From: Tiliqua scincoides | Lineage: Eukaryota; Chordata; Lepidosauria; Squamata; Scincidae | Direction of reading: 5' to 3' | Assembly (NCBI RefSeq): GCF_035046505.1 | Contig: NC_089822.1 | Coordinates: 41,767,159-41,831,158 of the forward strand | DNA length: 64,000 nucleotides | Shown here: piece by piece, positions 10,301 to 19,700 of the stretch | How the letters are laid out: each line of letters begins with the position of its first letter | How positions within the stretch are numbered: position 1 is the stretch's first letter | Position numbers and translations under genes: made by a program | The notes under the pieces: generated by a model | What the model was told of the DNA's origin: nothing | Database searches by the model: none | What the model saw: the letters and a program-made list of their open reading frames with translations, nothing else

Positions 10301-12337
10301 GTTTTATCACTGTGTTCTCACCTACAGCCAATATCAAAAACTAATTAAAGCTTGTGGAAAGTATATTATGTAATTGTGCTAGTCATTCCACAATTTAGGT
10401 AGACACACTATTTACTTGCAGAGGTTAGGCACAGAGGATATATACATCTGAACCCTGTATTGCGCAGAGTCACAGTGACAAATCCAGCGTTCAAGAGAAA
10501 GGCATGAGTAACAATTAAGTCTTATTTTTCAAAGGCTCTAGGAGAGCTGGACATTTTTCCCCTGAAAGATTAGTGTGGTGTTTTTTTTAAAGTTGTATAA
10601 ATAAAACATGAATCAGAAATTTTGCTGATGGTACCATGGCTATGATATATTGTGACAGGTCACTTCATAAAGAAATCAAATGCCCAAATAACAATGTGCA
10701 GTAGTTCAGAAAATTTACCTGGTTTGAACTTGTGAGTCTCAATATGTTTGGAAATTCATCCCTAATTTCATCTATAATTTCCAAAAAGACTCTCTGTATT
10801 ATCTCAGCTGGAATGGAAAACAACAATTAATCAAATAAAAACCTGAACCTCAAAATCAAACATAATGTAAGTATTGCTGAAAAGTGAAAGACATGAGGTG
10901 GATTGTATAATCAAATTTACAGCATCAGGACCAAAGGCTAGGTTGACCAACTAGCTGGTATTTGAAGGATCTAAGTGGCAAAAGTTAGTATTTGAGGCTG
11001 CAAATCCAGAATTCTGGATTCTAGAAAGTTCCACCTGTGACCCACTAGATTCTGTGAGGCTCAAACCATAACATGCCAGATTCCATAATGGCTTTTACAA
11101 TTATTCTCCTAATTCCACACTACTCTGCACCTGAGCCTCCTGGTTAAGAACATAAGAGGAGCCCTGCTCAATCAGGCCAAGGACCTATCTAGTCCAGCTT
11201 TCCTGTATCTCACAGTATCCCACTAGATCTCTCTGGTAGCACACAAACAACAAGATACCTGCATCCTGTTGCCACTCCCATGCACCTGGCATTCAAAGAT
11301 AGGTTACCTATAAAATCTGGAATTTGCAAAATGTCATCATGGCTTGTAACCATGACCTTTCCATAAATCTGTCCAATCTCTTTTAAAGGCATCTAGGCCA
11401 GGTGCCTCCACAATGTCTTGGGGCAAGGAGTTCCACATTTTCCACTCAGTTTTAGTGGATGACCCCTGGTTCTGTTATTCTGCAAGAGGGATAAGAACCT
11501 CCCACTGTCCACTCTATTCACAGCATTATGCCCTGTCCTTGCCACATCAGGTTATGTCCAGTCTCTGTATACCCTTGTTCTGCCTTCTAACCCTTTTCAA
11601 CAGCTGCCATTTTTGAAGGAAACTATGCATTACACACTTTAAACTTCTATATCGACGAGCCTTGGAGGTGTAGGAGGACCGGGTCAATTTTTTCAGCCAA
11701 GCTGAGTGGCCTTGGGTCAGTCAATATCTCTTGGCCTGCCCTAACCTGCCACACAGTTTGTTGTGAAGATAAGTGTGAGTCAGAGAACCACGCACTGTAC
11801 ACAACCTTAAGCTTCTTGGAGGAAGAGTGGGACAGAACTGTAACTATTAATTAATTATTATTATGATTATAGGAAGTGATACTTTTTACCTTGCTTCCTC
11901 CTTCAGAAGGGAGAAGGAAATAAATGCATGATCCAAGAGCTTTTTTCAGCCCTGTAGTTAAAAGATATATCTCTGCTTCCAGCCAGAAGCTCTAGAGACA
12001 GAATGTTTGCTGCCATATTTGCCCCCACAGAGACAAATGTAGATCCCCACTCCTGGAACATATTGGGGGGGGGCATGGTTTTATTATCTTACCCAGGAAC
12101 AGCACACCTTATGGGTTTTTTAACCTTATAGAACACATATACACCTATGTGAGGATGAAAGTTGGGCTCTTTTTCATTTAGCATGTGGAGTACAGAACAC
12201 AATGTTCTTGGAATCCAGTATTTGCTAATTCACTTTTGGTTAAAGTTTTAAAGCTCACATAAAAAGAGATGCATACCTTGTCCAGCTAATTTCCTGACCA
12301 GCTCCCCACATATCCAGCCAATTGGCCTGAGAGCCAT
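3711..12337 (-). CDS. SPATA9: SPATA9, spermatogenesis-associated protein 9 (complete, 5 coding exons)
   Basis: Five minus-strand exons join in phase into a 238-residue protein (717 bp with stop); human SPATA9 is about 254 residues. Residues 1-20 (starting MALRPIGWICGELV) match the human start MPIKPVGWICGQVL. Residues 22-50 hold the acidic IIDEIRDEFPNILRL segment. Residues 70-126 hold the conserved SSKSVAKLLQPQLARKL block. Residues 127-165 contain SYPAQTALTSVMCASYAALIYL, a likely single membrane segment. Residues 166-238 are a variable acidic tail ending in ENEQ, like human NEQI. The family is known from testis and is proposed to act in spermatogenesis; its biochemical role is not established. 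The gene lies downstream of and in the same orientation as the CPT2-like gene, and points away from RHOBTB3. All splice sites are GT-AG. No frame break was seen, so it looks functional. Confidence 0.93.
4150..4629 (-). mobile_element. Retrotransposed ~480-bp repeat, copy 1, with 10-bp target-site duplication
   Basis: Very similar over its whole length to the copy ending at 14490. The duplication AGTCTAAAAT is found at 4140-4149 and 4630-4639. The right end on the plus strand reads GAGACTTAAGGATGCCAAC, and the left end CCCCTGGGGGCTGGGGATAA. Family not recognised. The orientation is taken from the second copy, which keeps a simple-repeat tail. Confidence 0.75.
5103..5262. mobile_element. Short DNA transposon with GGGCCCAATCCTATCC inverted ends
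   Basis: Starts GGGCCCAATCCTATCCAA and ends with the complement TTGGATAGGATTGGGCCC, about 160 bp. No coding capacity. The same family is seen near 17710, 23695, 29784 and 57050. No clean target-site duplication in this copy. Confidence 0.75.
6118..6330 (+). mobile_element. tRNA-headed SINE
   Basis: Begins with an A-box-like GGTGTAGTGATT and a degraded B box. It then has the body CCTGGGTGACTCTAGGCCAGTC and CAGGGCTGTTGTGAG and ends in an A-rich AATAAATA tail. Related sequences are at 11655-11870 (plus) and 49135-49377 (minus). Confidence 0.65.
6540..7068 (+). mobile_element. Probable solo LTR (fossil)
   Basis: About 0.5 kb starting TGTGATGG and ending CCTACA, with an AATAAA at about 6984 followed by a short U5-like end. 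No internal retroviral genes lie beside it, so it reads as a solo LTR in SPATA9 intron 4. No matching target-site duplication was seen, so the ends are uncertain. Old and degraded. Confidence 0.4.
7223..7318 (-). CDS. SPATA9: SPATA9 coding exon 4 (membrane segment)
   Basis: A 96-bp, phase-0 exon of 32 codons from DKRIFFYDIISYP to ASYAALIYL. The donor is a consensus TCTG|GTAAGT. The acceptor is TCTCCCAG|GAC, whose pyrimidine tract runs into a long CT dinucleotide repeat (7331-7380, read as AG on the plus strand). Human [20 protein letters not shown] aligns directly. Confidence 0.93.
7331..7380. repeat. (AG)n microsatellite at the SPATA9 exon 4 acceptor
   Basis: An uninterrupted AG run of more than 40 bp. 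Read on the coding strand it is CT and ends only 12-15 bp before the AG of the exon 4 acceptor, so it supplies the pyrimidine tract. Confidence 0.9.
7825..8309. mobile_element. hAT-type non-autonomous transposon with 8-bp duplication
   Basis: Ends CAGAGGTTCCCAAACT and AGTTTGGAAACCAATG are inverted. The 8-bp target duplication CTCTAGTG is perfect at 7817-7824 and 8310-8317. 485 bp, no transposase. The 144-codon frame inside it is not a gene. Confidence 0.85.
8578..8725 (+). mobile_element. tRNA-headed SINE, second family
   Basis: The head includes CTTTGCATGCAGAAGATCTG and a good B box GGTTCGACCC at 8626-8635, then CCATATCCAGGTGGGGA and a CCAGCCAGTGT body. A minus copy is at 15535-15690 and a fragment at about 25850-25930. 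Confidence 0.65.
9069..9296 (-). CDS. SPATA9: SPATA9 coding exon 3
   Basis: A 228-bp, phase-0 exon of 76 codons. The acceptor is ATTTCAG|CAAAGT and the donor is ATGAAG|GTAGGT. It holds the most conserved part of the protein, SSKSVAKLLQPQLARKL and NTPKQPLYKM. The N-terminal third is more variable. Confidence 0.94.
9297..10718 (-). other. SPATA9 intron 2
   Basis: Has an AT-rich imperfect tandem repeat of AAAGTATGATTATTTGAATG type at about 9612-9740. Nothing recognisable between 9740 and 10718. Confidence 0.5.
10719..10807 (-). CDS. SPATA9: SPATA9 coding exon 2
   Basis: Eighty-nine bases. The acceptor is CCATTCCAG|CT and the donor is ACCAG|GTAAAT. The first two bases finish Ala21, then EIIQRVFLEIIDEIRDEFPN and ILRLTSSNQ follow. 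This matches human [20 protein letters not shown]. Confidence 0.92.
11140..11635 (-). mobile_element. CR1 LINE 3' fragment
   Basis: Minus-strand CR1 tail. On the plus strand it reads AGGCCAAGGACCTATCTAGTCCAGC to TTTAAAGGCATCTAGGCCAG, GGCAAGGAGTTCCAC and GGATGACCCCTGGTTCTG, which are the complement of the end of the CR1 reverse-transcriptase reading frame and its 3' UTR. Degraded. Confidence 0.8.
11655..11870 (+). mobile_element. tRNA-headed SINE (degraded)
   Basis: Contains GGCCTTGGGTCAGTCAATATC, TTTGTTGTGAAGATAAG and CTTCTTGGAGGAAGAGTGGG, as in the SINE at 6118, and ends in an ATTAATTATTATT tail. The head is eroded. Confidence 0.55.
12277..12337 (-). CDS. SPATA9: SPATA9 coding exon 1
   Basis: Sixty-one bases from the ATG at 12337-12335 to the donor G|GTATGC. 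It encodes MALRPIGWICGELVRKLAGQ plus the first base of an Ala codon. It is too short to appear as a long ORF and was found by its match to the human N-terminus and its phase with exon 2. Confidence 0.9.
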
Positions 12338-13530
12338 TTTAGATGCTCCTGTGATGGACTACTGCTTCTCATATTAGTTTATGATGCCTCCTGGCCTGGT
12401 CTTTCAAGCCACAAATGACAGGATGCCTTACATATGCATGCAGATCTCCACATCCCAGGCAAGAAACCTTTATGAGAGCACAATGTGCCTGTTAGGTACA
12501 GTACAATACTTACTCAACCCCTGACACACAGAGTGTCATTGAACCTAAGAAAAACCCCCACCCGTCATGTAGTCTTAACATGCAGTACTCTCAAACAGTT
12601 CTTTCCAGAATGATGAAATGCATTAATTTATGAGGCCCTTCTTCCTACACTGCCAGGGAAAACAAGTATAGTGTTGTTGCCATTCACTGTCAGTACAGAT
12701 TATACCAAGACTTCAAGCTTGGGGGGGGGGGGGAAGCCTTGGTTTCTGGGTTTCATAAAATATCATAATCTTACAATTAATTTGTTAATGTATGGATTTT
12801 GTGAGTGGGATTCATGCTTTTGAATGCTAAATGTATTCTAGATGCTTTGTTTAGTTGAATTAGGTGGGTTTGGGTTTTCCCTTGGGCAATACTTCACTAA
12901 CAATTTGTTAATATCTAAAATAATTGTAATGCCTCCATGATAAAAACACTCTCTCTAGCTTCAACATGACAACAAAGCAAGTTATCTTTCTTCCAATCTG
13001 TAAAAGAAAAACAGATTTCTTTAGTTGCCCTTTAACCAGCTCATGTAGTTTGACCCTGATGTCTTTTCCTCCTAGGTAAAGCTGAGCCTACCCCATAGAA
13101 GCAGTGAAAGAAACTGCAAGCACACTTCCTGTCATCATTCCTGAAATACATTTGCTGAAGGTGCAGCAGCCACAATTCACAATTAGGATTGCCTAAACCT
13201 TTTTAAATCAATGGGATGGTACTGCCTGACCATCCTGTGTGCACATACATCTCACTTCCCTTGCGTGCCATGTGGTCACTGCATAATCATATGGTATTTA
13301 AATTACACAATGATCTAAATTAATAGTCTTTAAATCCTACAGTGAGTAGGCTGTGAGTTCAGAGGTTCCACCCTCCATGATTATATAGTAGCAGGAAGAC
13401 TTGCTGGTTGGGGTGGCCAGGGGAAGCATGGGTGCATATGTTCCTACCCATGTGATTTATCAAGCAGAATCAGCTGTTGGATACTTGCTAATTATAGAGA
13501 ATTCCACACGATCCTTCAAATATGACCACA

Positions 13531-13860
13531 CATAAGTACATAAGAAGAGCCCTGCTGGCTCAGACCAAAGGCCCATCTAGTCCAGCTTCCTGTATCTCAC
13601 AGTGGCCCACCCAATGCTTCAGGGAGCACACAAGACAACAGACACAACCTGCATCCTGGTGCCCTCCCCTGCATCTGGTAATCTGAGGTAGCCTACCTCT
13701 AAAACAAGAAGGTTGCAAAAACCTACCACGATATGTAACATGTGATGAACTTTTCCTCCAGAAATTTGTCCAATCCCCTTTGAAAGGTATCTAGGCAAGA
13801 TGCCATAACTTCCTCTGGCAAGGAGTTCCACTTCCTGTGGCAAGGACTTCCACACATGTA
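13531..13860 (-). mobile_element. CR1 LINE 3' fragment
   Basis: On the plus strand reads CATAAGAAGAGCCCTGCTGG, GGCCCATCTAGTCCAGCTTC, CTTTTCCTCCAGAAATTTGTCC and GGCAAGGAGTTCCACTTCC, the complement of the CR1 3' end. Confidence 0.85.
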
Positions 13861-13962
13861 CTTACAAAATATGAATTCAGTGCTTTCAGTTCCCTTGCTA
13901 CTTCTTATATTGTGTTGGATAAAATTCATTGTTAAATTTCTCAGGCTATAATACCTTGCTGG

Positions 13963-14490
13963 GGTACATAATACATAATACATGGGGTACATAATACATA
14001 TTATGGGGTACATAATACATCCCCTGGGGGCTGGGGATAAGAATAGGCCCTCAGTTTGGCTGTACTTGTCGTAAGAGGCGACTAAACAGCCACCGGGTAG
14101 ATGGGACTCATCAGCCTGGGAAGGCAGCTCATCTGAGAGAAGGAAAACTCTGATGCCAAACCTCCACTGCCTTGTGGCTACATCCAGTTATGGAAAAGGC
14201 TTCAGGAGTCAACCTCAAGGCAAAATCCGGAGCCGGAGTCCCTGAGGCAGTTCATGGCTGAACACAGTCATGTTCTGGCAACTCCTGCAACGCCGCTGGA
14301 ACCAACCGTATTGGCCTCTGCCTTTCCATTGGACCATTTCAGCGACATGGAGAGGGGGGATTTGCTGCATGGGTAACAGCCTATCCTCCATACCTACTTT
14401 ACCCAGGCTTCGCGCACTGGAGAGGACACTGTTCCAGAACCACCATTCAGAGCGTGACACCATAGTCTTCCGAGACTGAAGGATGCCAAC
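13963..14490 (-). mobile_element. Retrotransposed ~480-bp repeat, copy 2, with simple-repeat tail and 14-bp duplication
   Basis: The body at 14021-14490 matches 4151-4629 closely. A tail of GGGGTACATAATACAT units fills 13963-14020. The whole insertion sits between direct repeats TAATACCTTGCTGG at 13949-13962 and 14491-14504. The tail on the left shows that the element is on the minus strand and was mobilised by target-primed reverse transcription. Family not recognised. Confidence 0.8.
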
Positions 14491-15044
14491 TAATACCTTG
14501 CTGGCCACATGAACCAAGAGAGCATTTATAAATCTTATCACTCCTGTGCTTCACTCAAACTATCTTCCTCTAAGGACTAGAAACAAAGGAAGCATTCATA
14601 GCACCAAGTTGTTAACAATGTTTCAAATGAGGACAGGAAGCTCCACAAATAGTAACCCTCAAACCAGCAGCATCTACTACATTTCCAAGATTGTGGTGGA
14701 GACTGAGAAAATGAAAATAAGTTGATAAGATCTAATGCAGCTGTATTAATGAGGACTAAAATAAATGTGTCTTCTCAAAGCCTACTGAGTTCATTTGGCT
14801 TAAACCCAAATATTTCTGCTTACTTGGATTGTAGATTGGGTTGTTTGCATGCTAATCAGTCATTTACCCAAACCCCCTGGAAATCACACTTCAGTTATAA
14901 ACCAGAGCTCCTGCAATAAACATAGAAAGCTGGTACATGATGTTCCCCATTTTCAGGTGGCAAACAGCCTTAAAATCTCATGCAATTGACCTTGTTTATG
15001 TGGGTAAAGGGCTCTTACATACTGCCCCCTTTCCAGAAGCTAAC

Positions 15045-15415
15045 TACAGGTGGTATCCACAGGGGATCCATTCCTGGACTCCCTGCAGACACTAAAAAAC
15101 TGTGGATTAAAAATCCTATTAGGCACACTTTTAAGCCTCCATCTTTCAGATCTTATCCCTCTTTCCTGCAGCCTCCCTGCCTCCTTTCTCTCCTTGGACT
15201 TGCACTAGCCAAACCACCAGTGCAGGTCCAAGGAGACCCACTGTAGAGCAGAAGGCTTACAGATGTTTAAGAAGATTTAAACTCCCTTTTGCCTGTAAAG
15301 CCTCCTGATCTGCCTCCCCACTGGACACCCATTTTTGGGTTCATGTAGACTTGCACAGGCTAATGCAGTAGTGCAGGTTCAAGTAGACCTCTCTACACTG
15401 TGGACGCTTATACTT
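15045..15415. mobile_element. Tigger-like non-autonomous DNA element (relic)
   Basis: Contains CAGGTGGTATCCACAGGGGATC and CTGTGGATTA, the complementary phrases seen in mariner/Tigger-type short elements. Ends are unclear. Similar phrases are near 33240-33335, 38843-38940 and 54585-55125. Confidence 0.4.
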
Positions 15416-15534
15416 GGATAAGAGAACAAATGTTCCCTTTCCTAGAGGAGACCTCCATGAGTGCCCCCTGCAGAATACAGCAGTAACCTTTTTGGTGCTG
15501 TTGCAACATTGGGGGACTCTGAATCATACGTATA

Positions 15535-15690
15535 AGAACATAGGAAGCTGTCTTATCCAAAGTCAGACCAGTGGTCCAGCAAGCTCAATATTGTTGACAC
15601 TGCTACAGTTATCCAGTGTTTCAAAGAGACATTTTTCTGCCCTACCTGGAGGTGCCAGGGATTGAACCTGGGATCACCCCTAAGCTACAG
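15535..15690 (-). mobile_element. tRNA-headed SINE, second family
   Basis: Plus-strand reading AACATAGGAAGCTGTCTTAT, GTCAGACCAGTGGTCC, and CCAGGGATTGAACCTGGGAT (the complement of a B box) mark a reversed copy of the element at 8578. Confidence 0.7.
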
Positions 15691-16447
15691 CCCCTCTCCT
15701 AATGATGCAATATATTCATATAAAAATATATAGAGCTCCAATATGAACAAATGGACTTGCACGCATCATTTTCATCACCATATAGATGGGGCAATATGCA
15801 ACCCACAGTCTACTTGCTTAATGTGTGTATGCAGGTCAGTAGATGCAGGAGTAGGCAACAAGAAAGCAGGGAGGGACTGGATCATATCCATGGTATTTAT
15901 AGAGTACTCTCTGGGTATTTCAGTAATTCAAAACATACACACACAAATCTATGTATTCATTAAAGTTCTACCGTGTTTCAAAGATTTTGCCCAAAGAATG
16001 TATGTCGGTTTTCAGCACCAGCTGATTTCTCAAGGCATAAAGAACCCTAGAGAATATTTTTGTTTGTAGTTTTGTTAATTTAAAAAAAAAATGATTTTGT
16101 ATTTTAAAATATGTTGTCAGCTACCTCATGTCTCAAGGATGAGGAAAGATATAAAGCTTTCAAAATAAATAAAGAAGTAAAATCAATTGAAAAATCTTGG
16201 AATTTTCTTTAATTTTTAAATATAAAATCAAGAACAATAATATACACCAAGAACATGTAATTTAAGTCAGTATCTGGTCATTGGCACAGAATCTTTAACT
16301 TTTGTCTAGAATTTTTTTTTGTTTTCTACAATTTTCTAACGTTAGTTAATTTTCTAATTCTGTTGTATTTCATGGCAGTCTACACATTATTACAATATTT
16401 TGGTTGATTTTTGCACCACTGTCAATTCAGAATGATGGATTTTAATA

Positions 16448-16776
16448 CTACGTAAGAGCTCTTCCCTCCAAGACATCAAATATATCATTCAAACTATACT
16501 CAAGGCATTCTAGAAATTTTTCTAAGTCTCCATCTAAATAGCCAGTAACATTACAACCTATCCAATCATCAAATACGTTATAGCCAAGCCCAAAGCCATC
16601 TGATACTACTGGTCCAAATCCACCACAATGAATTGCTGGACTATTTAAAGTACTAGTTGAAATGATAATATGGTTTATCTTTTCGTAGGCTGGGTCAGTA
16701 TAAATATCAGGCAGACGTCCACCTCTGCATTGGATAAGGTACTTCAAGGCAAATAAGTGGCGATCAAATCCTTGGC
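16448..16776 (-). CDS. CPT2-like exon 5 (C-terminus and stop)
   Basis: This 329-bp exon has acceptor CTGAATTCAG-type site (…TTCAG|GCCAAGG) and codes [60 protein letters not shown] and the end DVLEGRALT before the stop. Human CPT2 ends DALEGKSIKS. Confidence 0.95.
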
Positions 16777-19700
16777 CTGAATAAAAAAAGAAGAAAAAGA
16801 AAAGAAGAAGAAGAAAGCAAATGCATTGAGTATAGAGAATAATACTGCAATCCTAGACATATTTCTTTGGAGTAAGTCTCACGGAACTCAGTGGGGCTTA
16901 CTTCTGAAAACAACTGCTTAGGATTGTGCTGTAAGTCAGCTATAGAAATGAATTTTTACAATAAACATACATTCAAAAAACTCAGGTTAAGCACTCAAGA
17001 TTAAGCACTTTGAAAACTCAATGATTTAAATTTAAGCTTAATTTATTTATATCCCACTTTCCTACAATAAAATCAAAGAAGTGTATGTACAAAATTATAA
17101 ATCACAAAATTAAAACAAATCAAAAACCATCAACAGCACTGAAACCAGCATAATCTATTAATTTAAATAGCAGAAATTATACACAAAAGCTTATAGAAAT
17201 AAATACATTTGATGTACTAATTGAGGGGATACTTTACACTCTCCCATTAAAATCAATGGGATTCACTGGATGGTCCTAATAAGGTAACTTGCTATGTCAT
17301 TTTGCTATGTTTGATGCTCCAACAGCCACACAAGAAAAGAGCTTGTCATGTTAAATATTAAAACTGTGATGCTCAAAAGAACATTTGATATATGGTGCAG
17401 GTTTTGTTTTGGTTTTGTTCTAACATCTTGCTTTTCTCAAGTTTTTTCTTCTTTTTTCTTATTGTGTTTCCTCTTGACCTCAACTCTTTCTATATTTCTT
17501 TACTCCAAGTAATGCTCCCTTTTTATTCTACAGGTGATTGCTTTTTAGAAACCTGAATAGAATTTCTCAGGACCCAAAAAAGTTGATTGCAATATTACAA
17601 GGTTCTCTCTACATATATATAAACAAATGGATGCTGTTAGAAAAAATATACAAGGATCATAGCAGGATGGGTTCCAATTGTTTTATGCCAAACATCCAGA
17701 ACTTAAGGCACAATCCCATCCAACTTTCCAGTGCTGATGCAGTTGCGCCAATGGGGCATGTGGGGTGGGGGCAGCCAAGGAGGCCTGTTCTTGGTAGGGA
17801 ATGTTTGTCTCCTTACCTCAGGGCTGCATTGTGGATGCACCAGCACTGGAAAGTTGGATAGGATTAGGTTCTTATTAGAGTAAAATTATGGGAACAGAAG
17901 AACTAGTGATATTATGACAACATATGGGACTGAACCTTCTCAACATAGGAACACAAGAAGAGCCCCATGGGTCAGGCCAAAGGCCCATCTAGTTCAGCTT
18001 CCTGTATCTTACAATGACCCACAAGTTGCCCCAGGAAGCACACAAGACCAAGAAGAGACCTAAATCCTGCTGGTCCTTTTTAAAAGCTTTGACTGTGCCC
18101 CTCCCTGCTCACATTGGCCAAACAAACACCAACCAACCTGTGAAGAGGAGAAGAATATGGGTCTTTGCCTGATCCAGCGAGGCTCTCCTTATGTTAAGAA
18201 ATAAAAATGTCATGTTTTTAGCATTGTATTTACATTACATTAATGTAATGTAAATTAACATTAACTGCCGCTGCTCCGTGGTCACCCAAACTGCTGGGCG
18301 GCGGTGTGGTAGGTGGGGCCATGGGGAAGGCGGGGAGGAGGCATGCCGGGGGAGGGAGCAGGGTGGGAGGGAGGCGGAACTGAAGGAGCTCTGCTCCCCT
18401 GCATCCAGAGCCTCCGTGTCAGGCACGGGCCCAACATAGAGGCACTTGATTCTACAGCAGCTCAAGGGTTGCCACAGTATCGAGTAGCTCCATTGCGGAG
18501 CTACTTGCCTTCCCTGGCGACACTGCTGGCAACTGCCCTGTTGTGCCCAGGATGCCGTGTCAGCTGCTTAGGCACCATGGCAGTCCTGGCGCAATGTGCA
18601 GCTTGGAATTGGGCTGTTAGATGTTCTTGTCTATGTTGTTTTATTATTTTTGTTTGAGCCATTTGTTGTATTTTTACTACTTTTAACTGTAAATTGTAAA
18701 TAAATAGAATTTAGTACACCTATCAGTGTATCGAAAGTGAAAGAAGCTATTTTTATATTAAATTTATACTAAATAAGACCTTCAATTGAACTAGGAAAAG
18801 CCAGCATAATTATAAGTTCTATTTCCAGATGACGGCTCCTAAGAAAAACCACCCTTTCAGACATTTACCATAAGAGTTTTCAAAAAACAGAACTCTAACC
18901 CTTTTAATAGCTTTTACAGATTCAAATATCACATCATAACATCGAAAAGCCTGTATTACAGGCTTCATTACAAGCCTTAGCTAGAACAAATATGATATAT
19001 AATGACAAAATGTTGAAAAAGACCTAACCTAATGTAGCTTCCAACTGCAAGCGTTTATGGTACTTTGAACACATATCAATCATATTTCTCAGTTCCTCAC
19101 TGCTATGCTGTCCTCGCTTCTCTATAAATGCATCTGTACATATTTTTGTGTACAGAGATGTTGGCCGAATTGTTTCAGTGCGACCATGCTTAAAAGCTGC
19201 AGTGCTGCATGCTTCATAGGAAGGAACAAATCGTCCATACAAGCGATAGGCAGACATCTGAGCTGCAAGTTGAAACACAGCATCTGGGCTCATTTTCTGC
19301 TTCATTACAAACTTTTTTCCAAATGATTTAAACCTGAATGTTCGAATTGATAATTGTTTCCTTTTTTCTTCAAATTTCATACGTGCAGCATTTATAGCAG
19401 TTGTTATTCTGTGGCTCAAATTAAATTCCAGTTTGTCACATGGTGCAACAAAAAGAGAAGGACTGGATTCTGATACAAGAGCTGGATGCTGGGTACTGTC
19501 TCTGTAGACTTCATTAATAAAACGAAGAACTGCAACGCCATCTCCCCAAGAATGTTCAAAATTTATTCCAGCAGTGCCATCACTAGTTATAATCAGACTA
19601 AAAGATTTGTCAAACCAACGATTGAAACCATATCCATGAAGCATACAGTGGGACATTTCAATTTCATCTTGTACAGAAGTCTTATCTAAACAAAGACAGA

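Larger units (their letters stand above)
10808..12276 (-). other. SPATA9 intron 1
   Basis: Contains a CR1 fragment (about 11140-11635) directly followed by a SINE (about 11655-11870). The remainder shows nothing I can assign. Confidence 0.6.
12338..16447. other. Intergenic, SPATA9 to CPT2-like
   Basis: Holds a poly-G run (about 12721-12732), a CR1 fragment (13531-13860), the retrotransposed repeat (13963-14490), a Tigger-like relic (about 15045-15415) and a minus SINE (15535-15690). The sequence just upstream of the SPATA9 ATG is not GC-rich and no promoter motif was recognised. No gene seen. Confidence 0.5.
16777..19028 (-). other. CPT2-like intron 4
   Basis: Contains an 88-bp hairpin repeat (about 16850-16935), an inverted-end element (about 17705-17870), a CR1 3' end scrap (about 17945-18075) and a GC-rich short DNA element (about 18255-18625). 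No gene seen. Confidence 0.6.

Noticed and set aside
13723-14013. 96-codon minus frame
   Set aside because: It spans a CR1 3' end and the simple-repeat tail of the retrotransposed repeat.
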